Positions 1 through 12,946 of a stretch of 64,000 nucleotides of DNA are shown piece by piece. This stretch comes from Mauremys mutica (Eukaryota > Chordata > Testudines > Geoemydidae): positions 47,503,114 to 47,567,113 of the forward strand of contig NC_059079.1 in the NCBI RefSeq assembly GCF_020497125.1, given 5' to 3'. Position 1 is the first letter of the stretch. Each line of letters begins with the position of its first letter. The notes beneath the pieces were generated by a model. That model was not told the DNA's origin, did no database searches, and saw only the letters and a program-made list of their open reading frames with translations. Position numbers and translations under genes: made by a program.

Positions 1-1750
1 ATATAAATATGAGTTTGATACAAAATACAAAATGTGAAAATGTGTTGTCCCAGTTATACTTTTTCCTCATCTAAGTTATCTAACTTCTGGAAACAAAAAT
101 ATCCCAGCTCTCAAATTGCTGTGTACAGAAAATGGTTCCATAACCACATTAACAAGTATGCCCGCTGATACATGACTCAGGTACTGTTTTTCAAAATCCT
201 TTTCCTTGCTTTCATCTCTCTTTTACAGACAGTTTTGTTGCTAACAAAAGACAAGTAGGCAAGCTTAAAATTAGACCATTCGTTCTCCTATATTAACAGA
301 GCAAAATAACAGCCCTTACTGGCAGATTGCCTATATAAGCAGTCACTTCAGTGTCACATAGCATAGACATTAATTAAACCAGTGACTTTTTTCCTTCTCC
401 ATAGTAAGAGGCAATGATGCAAGTAAAATGAGCTTTTTTAAAGCTGACTTCACACTGGTATTTCTAACAGACCACTATTTGCATTATTGATTTTTCAAAA
501 GTTAGCAGCTTGTGGTCACCTTGACTAAATGTCAGATTCTTTAAAATGTCATCTACCAAGAGAGCTTGTTTTCAGTTGTAGTGCATACACATAGGTACTA
601 AAGCTGCATGGAATGATTTGAAACAAACCCTGATCTCAGATGAAATCTGAATGATGTGGTTCACAACACCCCACTAGCACATTTGAAAATCACTTTACAA
701 AATTTATGTAGCCCCATAATAGTCTTTAATCTCTCTGGGGTGCTTTAAGGTATGAGTCCTCACAGTACTGTTGTATTTGCATTTACGTATTTCTGATAAG
801 AATATTTGGTGCAAATCCCAATATGGTGAACATCTTACAATCTGAAAATCTGGCCCATATAGGTCTTATCAAAAGCTGCCATGATTTTCAACAGTTGAGT
901 TGGATCATTGAAGTTGATAGGTTATGGTTTAACAAAATATTATATAGAAGAATCAGATTAGAGAGCTAAATTACCGAATCTCCATAGTTTGTGAGAATAG
1001 ACTGCCCAGATATAGCTCTCAGACTGGCTTACTGAGGTGGATAGAGCCTATGACGTATATGAATAAGTTTTAACAAATTCATCTTTTACCATGAGACCTG
1101 ACAGAAGGCAAGGCCAGATGAAGTCGCATTCCCCTCCGCTTTCCTGCACACCCTCAAAAAGGCCAGGCAAACTATGGAACAACAGAACAATCCCACTTAA
1201 GACCTCAATCCAGCAAAGTACTTAAACACAATTAACTTTAAGCACATGAGCAGTCTCATCAACTTTAATTGCAACTACTCACATGATTCAAGTTAAGAAC
1301 ATGCTTATTTGCTTTCCTAGAGTTCTAATGGGGGAATTAAAGCAGTAATAAAGGCCTCTGCCAAAATGCATCAAAATTAGCCTTTAGCTCTGATGCAACA
1401 ACAGAACACTGATCCCAGAGAAATACATTTTCTTTGCAGAATTGGGATATATCTGAGTCCTTCATCTTAGCAAGCAAATACACGATAATCATAAATGTCA
1501 AATGAAAACTTTATAAACTGTTCTAGAAATAAATATTAATGATGAACCTGAGCTGCAAAAATAAGATCTAGATTTTAAAACCTCAGAGTTCAGTGGGATT
1601 CATATTTGGAGTTTTGGTATGGCTAATGAAATGGCAGACTGTGCTTACTAGCCTTAGACCTATAGGGACCCTTGTAGGAGAAATTCAGCCATGAAATCCA
1701 GATCCGAGTTTGTATTTGACAGGGTTTTGGAGGGAGGCTGAGCATTTCTT
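1..1750. other. Unassigned AT-rich intergenic DNA
   Basis: I see no gene, exon or confidently named repeat here. The stretch is AT-rich and without long open frames, as expected for a vertebrate gene desert. Conserved noncoding elements cannot be ruled out from sequence alone. Confidence 0.5.
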
Positions 1751-1756
1751 CACAGA

Positions 1757-1830
1757 TGCAATGGGGGTAGAAAGGTCTTGATGGGGCCCCTAGGCACTAC
1801 CATAATACAAATACATAGAGTAACAACAAC
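1757..1830 (+). repeat. SINE/LINE 3' tail fragment
   Basis: The block around GGGGCCCCTAGGCACTACC followed by ATAATACAAATA resembles the shared 3' tail found on many amniote CORE-SINE/L2-type repeats. The same tail is seen more fully at 39.1 kb in this window. The head of the element is not recognisable, so this is a fragment at best. A 116-codon open frame follows at 1884-2234. It has no recognisable domain and no supporting context, so I do not call it a gene. Confidence 0.4.
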
Positions 1831-2549
1831 AATTAACAGTCACAAAGAGGAAGGTGTGCTTCCAAAGCAAGTGATCCAGACGTGTGAAAGAAGCTGGGAT
1901 GATAGAGAAAGGCCCAAACCACTCGAAAAAAAATATTTACACAAAGTTTAAACAGGGAAGACTATTATTTCCCTTTGCAGAAAAATGTCTCCATGTTGTG
2001 TCTAACTTGTTACTATTTCTCTCTACCCCAGACGGCCCCCTCAATTTGGCACTCACAATCTATAGCGTATGGGCCTGTTTCCCACTAGTACAGTATCTCC
2101 TTTTCCTTTCTCCTCATTTAACCTGGAATCATCTTGCTTACAACTCTTTATCACTTGACTCTGATGATGTGCTATGTACCCTAAAAATCCTTAACTTAAA
2201 CAAAACAACATGTCTGTCCACAGTATTTGGGTAATTATCCCCACAATCTTCCTTTCCCCTCCCTGGGAAATTTCAGCCCACATACTGTGCTGACAGAAAG
2301 AAAAATAACCTTGGGTTAGCCAACAGCTATAAGGCTAGATTGTGACTGGTTGCATTCTCTGTTATGTAAAACCTGGCCCCTCTCTTATATGTTCTTTGCA
2401 GTGGATAGCTCTGTGGCCTGAGAGCATGGGCTGCTCCTTGCTAGCATCTCAGGAGATGGAGGGTAGATAGAAGGCAAAGCTGACAGGAGGGGAACATATA
2501 CTACAAACTTTTATAGAGTGGCACAGCCACGCTTCTGAGAAATGTAATG

Positions 2550-2766
2550 AGATGTTGTTGTCCAATGGACAGCACTGGGCTGAGTCTCAGGAGACTGAGT
2601 TCTATTCCTGTCTCTACCACTGACCTGCTGGGTGACCTTGGGTAAGTCATTTCCCCTCTCTGTGCCTCTGTTTCCCAATCTGTAAAATGAGGATAACGAT
2701 ACTAACCACCTCTGTAAAGTGCTTTGAAATCTAGAGATAAAACATGCTATATGAGAGATATTATTA
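2550..2766 (+). repeat. MIR-family CORE-SINE, near full length
   Basis: The order of parts matches MIR: a tRNA-like head, then the core with TGACCTTGGGTAAGTCA, CTCTGTGCCTCTGTTTCC and TCTGTAAAATGAGGATAA, then an AT-rich tail with AAAGTGCTTTGAAA. MIRs are ancient, non-autonomous tRNA-derived SINEs moved by L2-type LINEs. The core is well kept, which makes this one of the better preserved old SINEs of the window. The open frame read on the opposite strand here is a shadow of the SINE. Confidence 0.85.
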
Positions 2767-3784
2767 TCCCTGAGGTGCCAGGCCATTCAGAGCTCCCACT
2801 GGGGCACTTCTACAAGGGTCCCTATAGGGCTATGGCTAGTCAGCACAGTCTGCATATTAGCTTTTAAGGACTTTAAAAATTACACATCATATACACTTGA
2901 AACAAACGGTATAGCATTTCCTTTGGTGAGGCACCTCTCTCTATGCTACACAAGGAATATTGCCAGGTAGTTTAACAGGAGCATACTGTCTCCTAGTGAG
3001 ACATCAGAATTGTTTACAATAAACTGAACTGCAGGGATATGACCTATTACTGAGCCTTTAAAATAGAATGCTTGCCACTCAATTTTCTTGTGTCTCGCCT
3101 CTTCAGGTAGTGCCTAAATCCTAGTGTTACTTATTTTGTCACTTTGTCTAAGGTAACAAAAGCTTTATTTATCTGCAGTTCGACTCTGGCTGTGCTAACT
3201 TTCCTGGAGTGACTAATTGAATTCATTGTGGGTGTTTGAGACTCAGGGGTTTCTGTAGATGTGTCATACTCTATACTCAGTTGTTTGCTCTGCCATGGTA
3301 AAGTGCAAGGAAAGCTAGACGAATGCTACAAAGAAGGCTATGAAGAATCATTTGAACTTTAAAATCACATGTGGACCCCTTTTATATGCAACTGAGTCCG
3401 CTGGCAGGAATAAGTGCAGAATCAGTCAATTTTGATCACTTATTGAAGAAAATGAATGTCAATTCTGTAATCACAAATAGTCACACCAGAGTTGTGCTCA
3501 TCCTATCATGGAACAGAAACATTCCATCATTCCTGGGTGTCCAAATCATCTCACGTTTCAATTAGCTGGAACAACTGCTAGTGAACAATGTACAGATCAA
3601 GACTTCAGTTGGACCCCTGATTACTTTCATAGAGGTTCATCCACATAGAGCTCCTTTCAGGTTCTGCACTAAATCTGGTATATTTTGACCAGTCGGTTTC
3701 TGCCCATTGCATAGATATATACAAAGCTAAATTCAGTACTAACTTGGAAGCTCCAACTGATGCCTCTAAATATTTGTTATATTT
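2767..3784. other. Unassigned intergenic DNA
   Basis: Nothing recognised. Short open frames such as 3371-3565 have no recognisable similarity. Confidence 0.45.
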
Positions 3785-3906
3785 AGGGTGGCCAGATGTC
3801 CCAATTTTATAGGGACAGCCCCAATATTCGGGATTTTGTCTTATACAGGCACCTATTACTCCTCACTCCCTGGCCCGATTTTTTACACTTGCTATCTGGT
3901 CACTCT
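3785..3906. mobile_element. Short MITE with terminal inverted repeats
   Basis: The 122-bp block starts with AGGGTGGCCAGAT and ends with ATCTGGTCACTCT. These are inverted copies with about two mismatches. The interior (for example ATAGGGACAGCCCC) has no coding capacity. This terminal motif is typical of a small, abundant reptile DNA-transposon family. I cannot define a clean target duplication, so the superfamily is left open. Two overlapping short open frames here are chance. Confidence 0.6.
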
Positions 3907-4011
3907 CGCATATTACAGCATGCAGTTAAGGTTATATCAGGCATTTTACTATCACACTATTTTCAGTTGCTCATAAATTCTTGTGTTATCTATTACAAAT
4001 ATAATTATTAT

Positions 4012-4135
4012 TATTTGTAACATTACTATTGCAGTAGCACCTAAGGGCTACAACAAGGTTGGGTCCCATTGTACTAGGCACTATAAGCATATAATGAAAG
4101 CCTCTGACCCCAAAGAACATTTAAATACATTCCAA
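4012..4135 (+). repeat. SINE/L2-type 3' tail repeat
   Basis: The string TATTGCAGTAGCACCTAAGG, then CCCATTGTACTAGGCACTAT and later CCTCTGACCCCAAAGAAC, follows the order of a widespread amniote repeat. Diverged copies lie at about 30.0 and 35.3 kb. It has no coding content. Confidence 0.5.
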
Positions 4136-5135
4136 GAAGCATAAAGGCTGTGCCATGTGCAGAAGTTAACCTCATTTTTTTCCACTTAGTCTGCGGCCTT
4201 ATTTTCTCATTCTCTTAACTTTAAACCATTTAAATTCATAACTTTAATATTACATTACTTTAAGTTCATGTAAGCTCTATGTGCATGTGTGCACATACAT
4301 AGAGAAAAAGAGATTCAAATGGTATTAGCTGATGGTAAAACATCTTATTTAAATATAAATACCTATTACATAACAATTCCATTAAAATATTTAAAGAGAT
4401 GTGTTTAAATATTTAAACAGAAATAGTAATTCATTTGAGAAACATATCTTTCTTACTAGGGCTGATGAGTTAACCAGGAGATTTTAAGAACAGCACTCAG
4501 AGAAAAACGACATTTGTAACAAACCACAACTTTTAACATTAGTGTTGTTTCTAGTATTTGATTGGGAGATAGCTAGATATCTGCCTAATGATTTATAGAT
4601 AAGAGATAGCTACCTAATCACTTATCCTAGGAAACAGACAATAGTGGCACCTCCAGAAAGGGACTTGGGTTGTTCAATGGGGTTGGTTGGGTTGGATGTT
4701 ATATGGTCACTTGGACCTCATGGCTGAAAATCACTATTAGGAAAGCTATCCTCCTTAAGAATCATGTAACACGGATTGGCAAGTGCTCTGTCATTTGGAC
4801 AAATAGCAGTTCTGCAGATATAGAGAATTTTTCCTGCGTCTTGCACCTGCACTCCAAGTGATTTCAAGCAGCTCGTCCCACAAGGTCTACATGTTAACCA
4901 TGCTATGGATCATAGGAGGAGATGTCCTCGCATTGGCCACAGTCATGATCAAGGGAGGTGCTACTATGCACCAGGTAACACCAGAGACAGGTGTCTCCTA
5001 AAAGGAGATACTGATTTATTGTATCAGAATATCTTAGTTGGAAGGCCTGAAATTTCTCTTCAATCCTTTTCTTTGGGGCTGGAGCTTCTGGGCCTGCTAT
5101 CACTGTAGCTGGGAGATGTTTAAGCATAGATTTAG
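4136..5135. other. Unassigned intergenic DNA
   Basis: No recognisable gene or element. AT-rich tracts with short internal repeats of TTTAAATATTTAAA type occur near 4340-4440. Confidence 0.45.
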
Positions 5136-5657
5136 AGGGTCCCATATGAGGAAAGATTAAAGAGGCTAGGACTCTTCAGCTTGGAAAAGAGAAGACTAAG
5201 GGAGAATATGATAAAGGTATATAAAATCATGAGTGATGTGGAGAAAGTGGATAAGGAAAAGTTATTTACTTATTCCCATAATACAAGAACTAGAGGTCAC
5301 CAAATGAAATTAATAGGCAGCAGGTTTAAAACAAATAAAAGGAAGTTCTTCACATAGCGCACAGTCAGCTTGTGGAACTTCTTACCTGAGGAGGTTGTGA
5401 AGGCTAGGACTATAACAGTGTTTAAAAGAGAACTGGATAAATTCATGGTGGTGAAGTCCATAAATGGCTATTAGCCAAGGTGGGTAAGGAATGGTGTCCC
5501 TAGCCTCTGTTTGTCAGAGGATGGAGATGGATGGTAGGAGAGAGATCACTTGATCAATGCCTGTTAGGTTCACTCCCTCTGGGGCACCTGGCATTGGCCA
5601 CTGTTGGTAGACAGATGGACCTTTGGTCTGACCTAGTACGGACGTTCTTATGTTCTA
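5136..5657 (+). mobile_element. CR1 LINE, 5'-truncated 3' end
   Basis: The block corresponds to the last ~520 bp of the longer element at 42.79-43.31 kb. It starts at TCCCATATGAGGAAAGATTA and runs through ATATAAAATCATGAGTGATG. It ends at GGACCTTTGGTCTGACCTAG followed by TTCTTATG. It encodes the decayed C-terminus of ORF2 plus the 3' untranslated tail. Severe 5' truncation and a fixed short 3' octamer are characteristic of CR1 copies made by target-primed reverse transcription. Confidence 0.85.
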
Positions 5658-6833
5658 GATTTCAGGCATGTAAGGAGTGCATGCTAGGAAAGCATTCACC
5701 TTTTTCATTAACAGGAAGATGGCATAGTACTACCTCTGTAATTTTTTTTAATGCTTCAGTCATGTTCATATTGGAGAAAGAGATAGAATGTAATACCATT
5801 TCTTGTGAACTTTTATGTTCCCCCAAAAATCCACCTACTGACTATCTATAAATATATTTGAATGTTAAAGTATTATTATTTAAAATATATTCTCTGATTT
5901 GGTGTGCATTACACATATTAAAACCTGGCCCCAGTCCATTAACTTGCATGATATCACAGACTACTATCTCCTAAGGCCTAAACTCTATTTCTGCACTATT
6001 CAGAAAAGAGTATTCATACATCAGGGTGTAGGAGTTGAGCAAAAGAGCTAACTTCGTGCAACATGCAGATTTTTTGGACAGTCTAAGACTGGTGGCTTTG
6101 TGACAATACTATTGTTTATCTACCCAGCAGCAGACTCCAAAAGACAACAGTGCACCTGCTTTCACAACCAGAAAGGCGAGAAACTTAATTATTTTAAAGA
6201 AAGAAGAAATAATTTCTGGAGTATAGAAAAATTGATTCTGAGAGCAGTCCGGAAGGAGACTTGAAATCTTCAGAATATGCAAATTCTGATGGTCCAGCTG
6301 TAGGTATTTTTATTATCTTTTTGAATAGCAATTGTGCTGCCTTCTTTCTTAGGCCTAATCAGTTACTCAACATGTCATCAAAGTAGAAGAAACCTGATTT
6401 AGGCCCTGATAATGTTACTGACTTTTGTGGGAGTAAGATCAGGAGGTTAGTTCAAAACACCAAGTTCTGAAGCTTTACCATGAGAAAAACTCATACTGAA
6501 GCCAATGAGAGTTTGTGGAACAAACTCTAAATTAGTAAACTATTCCAGGAAATAATTCATTGGATAACCATCCTTATTTATAGATGGAAAGACTTTGAGG
6601 ATTTCATTGGACATCACTGAAGCCATAGACTTCAGTGGAAGAGGAATGCAACTTAAACTTGTCATCCTTCTATAGGGCCTGATTCTGCAAGATGATAGAT
6701 GCCTGAAGGTTTTTATACAAGGCACTGAACGCTTCCTGCAAAGTACTGAGCATCCTCGGTTCCTAGTCACTTCAAAGAAGCTGAGGGTGGGGTGGGAGCA
6801 AGGGAGGACTCAACACCCTTCAGGAGACAGCAA
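5658..6833. other. Unassigned intergenic DNA
   Basis: No gene or named repeat recognised. The short minus-strand frame at 6540-6770 has no recognisable domain. Confidence 0.45.
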
Positions 6834-6945
6834 TTTCATAGATTCGTAGATTTTAAAACCAGAAGGAAGGGACCACTCTGATCATCTAGTGTGACTTCTC
6901 CAGAACAGAATTTTACCCATTTTTCAGGAGCAAGCCCTATCAGAA
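6834..6945 (-). mobile_element. CR1 LINE 3' end fragment
   Basis: On the plus strand the block reads TTTCATAGATTCGTAGATTT, then AGAAGGAAGGGACCACTCTG and ATCATCTAGTGTGACTTCTC. This is the reverse complement of a CR1 3' end: the 'gatgatc...ggtcccttct' segment followed by the ATCTATGAA-type tail. It is very short and strongly 5'-truncated. Confidence 0.75.
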
Positions 6946-9894
6946 TTCATGTGGAAGTTGCTCAGTGTTTCAAATAACTGTTACATAATGAGGATGGTTT
7001 ACCATGCAAAGAACTGAGTTTGTGAAATGAATAAATTAGGGTGGCTGGTTTTCAAAGTTTATTGTACAAACAGCATTTTGATTAATGACATTTTAATGTT
7101 AACACTCATTGGTAAAAGCAATATAAATTAAATTTGAATGTCTTTTTAAACAAATACTGACTTGAATTTCTGTATCTGTATGTACGGTAGTCAGTGGTAA
7201 AACACTCTATATAGTGTTGATTTTCTATAATTGTATAGTACAGAAAATCAAAAGTGGTCTTTAGGAGGAAAAAAATCACTCTACTCCACATTTCTTAAAT
7301 ATTTTCATGTATTAAAACAAAGCTAAAACAAAGCATTCAGTGGACACACTGCTCATATCTTTATTACAATCAAACTGTCCTTATTCTACTGTTAGAATAT
7401 TTCATGTGAATTATTCAGGTAACCTTCTGAAATAGCTACCTGTTTAAGAATAAATTTTCACAAAAACTCCCATCAAAAATGAAACAAACAAAATCCAGTG
7501 AGCTGCACACACATGCCAAAAATGTATATGGACTTTTGCTAAAGGTGGCATTTCTGATCTCGCTTAAACAAAAATAGCTCCATTTGATTCAATGGGATTA
7601 CACAGATGCAACACTAATGTTAGTGAAATCAGAATGAGGCCCTTTCTATGAGGCCTTTGCACCCTTTGATCCAGGGATTCATAAGGTGATGATGACTCAC
7701 TTAGTGTAGCCTAAGATTGTTGCTGTTACTGGAGCCCCGTTGTAAATATAAAATACTTTGGTTTTGTAGTAACAAGGCACAGTATTTCATTCATGAGAAG
7801 TGAGTTCTGGTTGAAACTGCTACATCCAAAATGTGATGAGCTGCAAGAGTATCAACTAGATTAGAATTGCTGATATTACCTGCAGTATGGAAAAAGAAAG
7901 ACTGGATAGTATTATGTCCTGTAATAACCTGAGCTCTGTGGATACTGAGATACCAACTAATCAAGCTTACCAGAGATTTTCTCAAATGACCTTTCCTAAC
8001 AGATCTGCAAAAATTCTGATGAGGTGCAAAAATGTGTATATTTTGTCACATCATCCTAAAAGATGATGTGCAGCAATGCCACAATATGGAAATCACCAAT
8101 AAAAAATGAATTAAGTATTCAGAGCGGCCATCCTGCTCTGATTTTGAATGGAAGAGCTGTTATCTAATATGAATATGCTCTGGTCAATGGAAAGGGAGAG
8201 ACCTTATGAGTTTTCTGAACATTTGCAAATTCAGCAGAGTCCTTATGTCATCATCTCCCTAATTTACTGAACAACTCTGGTCATGACAATGAGATAAAAT
8301 GAAAATTATATAGTTTCAGGTAGTGGAGCATAATTTTAATGCTAACTTGTCAGAAGCAGTGTAATTACCACCTCCACTGAGTCATGATCTTTCAGCAAGA
8401 CACATTTTCATTCTCTGTACAAAAGGAAATTTGCAGAGGTACCACAAATGAATTTCATGCAATGCTTGACAATAAAACCTGTTTGGTTATTGCCGTATGA
8501 ATAAACCAGCTCCCTGAGCAAGCAATGCATTTTCTAAAACATATTGCACAACCTCACCAGCTAACACCCCAGAGGAAAACTATCATTAAAAAGAAATTGG
8601 ATGAGTTTGATTCTAGGAATTCTATCAGAAACACATCATCTAAACTGGATTATTAAAGTCAGTTTCATGATGCAGTTAGAAAAAAAAATCAATATCAGAA
8701 CAGACAGCATGCTCAGAAAAAGAGAGATACTGAAATAGGAAATAACTGTAAAGTGCTTTATATGCACTAGGTATTAGTGTTGGCTTGTTCATGTTTTCCT
8801 TATAAACCTGTAAAAGCAATAGGTGTTTTATTGTCATCAGGGCTTTCAAGAATTACATGTTTACAAGATAGCAAAACAAAACATTATTTGGTGGCACACC
8901 TCTTTGGGTGCAGATAATGACGACAGTCAGTGACAGACTAAACACTCTTGAAAATTTAAGGAATCTAATATGATCCCTTTGAAATGAAGCATGAATCAGT
9001 GGTCCCTTTAGCACACTGACAGTTATTGTTAGAAGCACTTTTACTTCTAGTACTTTCATTAGATGGCTATTTAAAACTATGGGGAATTTATTTTGCTCTG
9101 ATTGTTTTGATGGCTGGGATGACCCTTCTTCATAGCCAAGATGTGATCTTATTTACAGTGGATATTGAATGGTTTTATTTCAAAATGTATGGAGCAGATT
9201 TGCTATACTTGAAAAAATTGTGATTCTTATTCAGATGATACTTTGGCCTTTTTATGAAACAAAGGGTTCCATAAAAGGAGGAGGCTTTAGAAAGTATTTC
9301 AACTTTTCCAACCACAGCTTCATATAATCTTAGAACGGCATTTTAAAAGGAAGCTTTGGGGGTAATAGTTAGAACACCTTTAATTTACATGAAAATTAGA
9401 GCTGTATATATTAAAAAACCAGGATTTTTACCACATTTGAATTTTTTACAGTAAGTGTTTGCATTTTTAGTTTTTTCCCCCAACAGCCATAATGAATAGG
9501 TTGCCACATAATCAACATTTCCCTTTGCACAAGGGCCTGATCTAAAGCGTGTTGGAATTAAAGGGAGTCTTTGTTTTTCATATTGCTAGGGCATCAAAAT
9601 AGATTTCATTCTCATAGTCTCTGAATATAGGATGTTTGGAATTTAAACAGCATTTCCAAACCATTATACCATGAGAATATACAATTACCAGCACCTCAGT
9701 TACTTTAATGCTACCTTTTCCATTGCCTACGTAAACAAACACTATGGGCCTAATTCCCCTCTTACTTACACAAAAGTGACATGTCAAGTCAAATGATATT
9801 TCTCCTTTGTCCTTGATGGACTGTGGTTTTGCTATGTGATAAGGAGAGCAAGAGCTATGCTTAGTGAAGGAGAGTCAAGAGAACAACAACATGT
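6946..9894. other. Unassigned intergenic DNA
   Basis: No gene recognised. One short inverted-repeat-like tract near 7580-7650 (TTCAATGGGATTACACAGATG to GAATGAGGCCC) resembles the small palindromic MITE tracts found elsewhere in the window. Apart from that I see only unique-looking AT-rich DNA. Confidence 0.4.
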
Positions 9895-11185
9895 GACATC
9901 AGCCAACATCCTGGATGCCTCACGGTCAGGGTTCAGACCATGGCATGAGACAGAGAAGTACTAGTGGCACTAAAAGATCACTTTCTTGTGCACATGAACA
10001 CAGACAATCTCTCTCTGCTGCCCATACTAATTAACCCTTCTTCAGTTTTTGTCATAGAAGACCACAAGGTCTAGTGCTGACCTTCTTATATGACCTGGCC
10101 AAAGTAGATGACCCAGCCCTACAGTGGCTCCAACCATTCCTCTTGGACAGTGGTGGTGATGAGTCTTCCTCTTTTCTGAAGGCCATCACCTGTTATCCCT
10201 ACTTTTCTTCAGTATCTACATTAGAAAACTGGGAGAGGCAGTCAGATGCCATGAGTTCAGCTGCCAACAATATGCCAACGACACCAAACTATATATATCA
10301 GTCTCAATGAATGCAGCAATTGCCACTAGTAGGATGAAGAACAGCTGTCTCAAGCTGAATCCAGGAAAGACAGAAGTGATAATAGTTGTAAAGGGCAAAC
10401 ACTTTGAAGAACTTTCCAGACCTTCTCTCCACCTTCCACTGAAGGTATATAGCCTATATTGGCAAAATGGTGTGAAACCTTGAAGTCTTGTTTGACTCCT
10501 CACTAAGCTAGGATGACCATATATCATGAAAAATGTCTTTTTCATCTCCAGATTGCTAAGAAATTTCATCCCTTCTTCCCACATAAGGACCTAGCCACTA
10601 GGATCTATGCATTTGTCATCTCTGGACTAGTAACTCATTGTATCAAAAGCTAAATGTAAAGAAGATGCACAAGCCCCAGCTGGTACTAAATGTGGCTGCC
10701 TGCCTTCTCTGTGGTTTAGGCCTCCATAAGCACATCAGGTCTGTGCTGAAGTCTCTCCACTACCTCCCAATCAGCTCCTTGTAACAGTTGAAAATTTTGG
10801 TCCCAATGTTCAAATCAATTAATGCATGAAGCAACAGCTACATTAAACATTGTTGGTCTATGAACCATTGTGACAACTGTGCTGCTCAACAATGGTGCAG
10901 GTCACAAAGCCAAGGGCAAAGTGCATGAGAGCTCGGATTAAAGCATTCTCACTCAACAGGATCCGACTGTGGAACAAGTTTCCAGAGGAGATCCAGCAAA
11001 TCCAGATTCTGACATCTTTAGGAAATTTTGCTAAACCTCTTTGGTCAAAAATCTTTTACCCTCAAAAGGAAAAGTGTGGAGACTCTATTAAGTCCACTAG
11101 GGACTTTGCTATTCTCATTGATTTTACAAGGGAGGCAGTCAGATACTACAATAATAAAAACCTGATCCATCTGCAGAATTAAGAT
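9895..11185 (+). mobile_element. Decayed L2-like LINE (RT and C-terminal part)
   Basis: Translating across several frames gives successive RT-like fragments. These are a 'SGFRPWH-E' segment near 9925, a 'LQWLQPFLLD' segment near 10120, and 'QYADDTKLYIS'-like sequence near 10255-10300. Then come 'CLKLNPGKTEV' near 10350 and 'RLWNKFPEEI' near 10960. This order matches the L2 clade: palm with the YADD box, then the conserved LNPxKTE segment, then the C-terminal 'WNxLP' region. Many frameshifts and stops show an old copy. It cannot be mobile itself. L2 LINEs supply the machinery for MIR-type SINEs such as the one at 2.55 kb. Confidence 0.75.
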
Positions 11186-12842
11186 CTTCCCTTCTGTACA
11201 AATCCAGTGCAGTTCTTCTTTGCAACCACTATAAGTGGGATCTGTCCATACAGCTGGCAATTTTGGCATTGGGAAGATCACCCCAGCGGAAGATAATTTT
11301 TTTCATGGTCTGGCACTGGCAAAAAGCTCTTTAGCATAGTGCTTGTGGCCGGAAGAAAATGTTATGGACAGGATATGTTACCAACCCTAATGGATATTTG
11401 GGCCATTTGCAGCCTGCATAATTAGAGAAGCCCTAAGGCTACTATAACTCACACCAGGAGACTGGCTTTGCATGCAGTGCCCCATAAGGCACAGAGTGCA
11501 AAGATGACCGTTATGCCTTTGCAAATTCCTACCCTACCTCCTTGCCCCCTGACTTGTTCAGTTTGGCAGGATGCCTCAATATGGCCCTTGGTATTTTTAC
11601 TTGCTAACAGTGAGTCTTATGCATTTTAAATGAGAACTCCTGATTAATTACTATGAATACTCATATTTTCATTGCTGTGATGCGATTTATTAATAATTAG
11701 CTTTAGGAATAGTTTGGATTGCTGAAATATAAGTAATTTTGGAGTTTACTTCTGTTCTTTGGTGAGCATTGGCTCTCAACTATGTCTTTTACCTTTCTCT
11801 CCCCTGAAAAGCTTTTATTATGATTAAGGCATTGCATCAAGTGTTCCCTTTCTCTTCTTGTCATTCAGCCTCTTTACAAGGGATGCTGCTCAGAAAAACA
11901 AGGTACATATCAATGGGGGGGGGAATGGAGCGATATGTAGAAGTTTTTCAGAGGTTTCTACTGCCTTCAAAATAGCAAATGCACATATGTACTTTCTGCA
12001 AGAGCTAACAAAGAATTTCTGACAGATTTTTGTGCAGCAAATATAGGAATTAGTCTTCTGAGAGAAAGAGATATGTTTGATCATTGCATTTGTGGTGCAT
12101 GTGTTTATACCCTAGAGGCAAGTTTTAGTCCTTTACATCTGCACTAGAGGTGGAGATGACATCACAGCACAAACACAATTTTCCTAGCTTCAGGACATCT
12201 TAGTCTCAGTTGGAACACAAATTTAAAGTAACAAAAAACTTTTAAATTTGTCCATAGATTTTAAATTTTCAGTGAGCACAAGTGGATTTAAATTGACTGA
12301 ACCAAGACTATATCTGGTATCTAGTTCATCTGTATTCCTGGTGAAAGGGGAATTAGTAGTTCACTCCTAAGTCCTCTTTTCTTTAAAAGGTGAATGCATT
12401 GCATGAGCAATAGTAAACGACGTGGTTTGACAGCTCCTGGGTTGAGAACATGGTGTGCCAAACATTAATTAACTGTAACTGAAATAATGGAAAGTAGAAG
12501 ATTAAATCTAGCCAAGTGAATACATTGATTGAAGGAAAGAACCTTGCTGCCAAGTAATCTACTTAATTAATGTATTGTTAACAAGTAATATTTGCTTACC
12601 TTGAACACAAGATGATTACTGAAGTTTGGTATTTAGCTATTACTGCTCTCAAATAATTCTCACTCAAATGAACAGGATCAAGTCACCAGAAGGGCAGGTT
12701 TGAAATACCAAACGTATTTTTATTAAAAGTTCTTCAAAATTATATTTACCTCATTCAAAATAGGGCTTATGTGGTGCATAAATCTTGTACTGGGTCTTCA
12801 CCTGGGGCCCAATTTCATCCAATACTAATAGGAACTATAGGT
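11186..12842. other. Unassigned intergenic DNA
   Basis: Nothing recognised. A G homopolymer (11918-11925) sits in otherwise AT-rich DNA. Confidence 0.4.
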
Positions 12843-12942
12843 GAGATTTTCAAGGGAGTTTAGGGATGTTAGGCACTCAGACCGCACTGAATTTCAATAG
12901 TAGCTGAGTGACTCACTTCCTTATGTACCTTTGAAAACCCCA
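12843..12942. repeat. Palindromic MITE-like repeat (GATTTTCAA type)
   Basis: The block begins GAGATTTTCAAGGGAGTTTA and ends ACCTTTGAAAACCCC, so the ends are imperfect inverted copies around AGGCACTCAG...GAGTGACTC. At least four related tracts occur in the window (about 27.28, 38.3, 59.28 and 62.48 kb). This suggests a small dispersed non-coding family, probably a non-autonomous DNA element. Confidence 0.45.
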
Positions 12943-12946
12943 GATA

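Noticed and set aside
1884..2234. 116-codon plus-strand open frame
   Set aside because: No recognisable domain and no splice, promoter or poly-A context. Length is within chance for AT-rich DNA.
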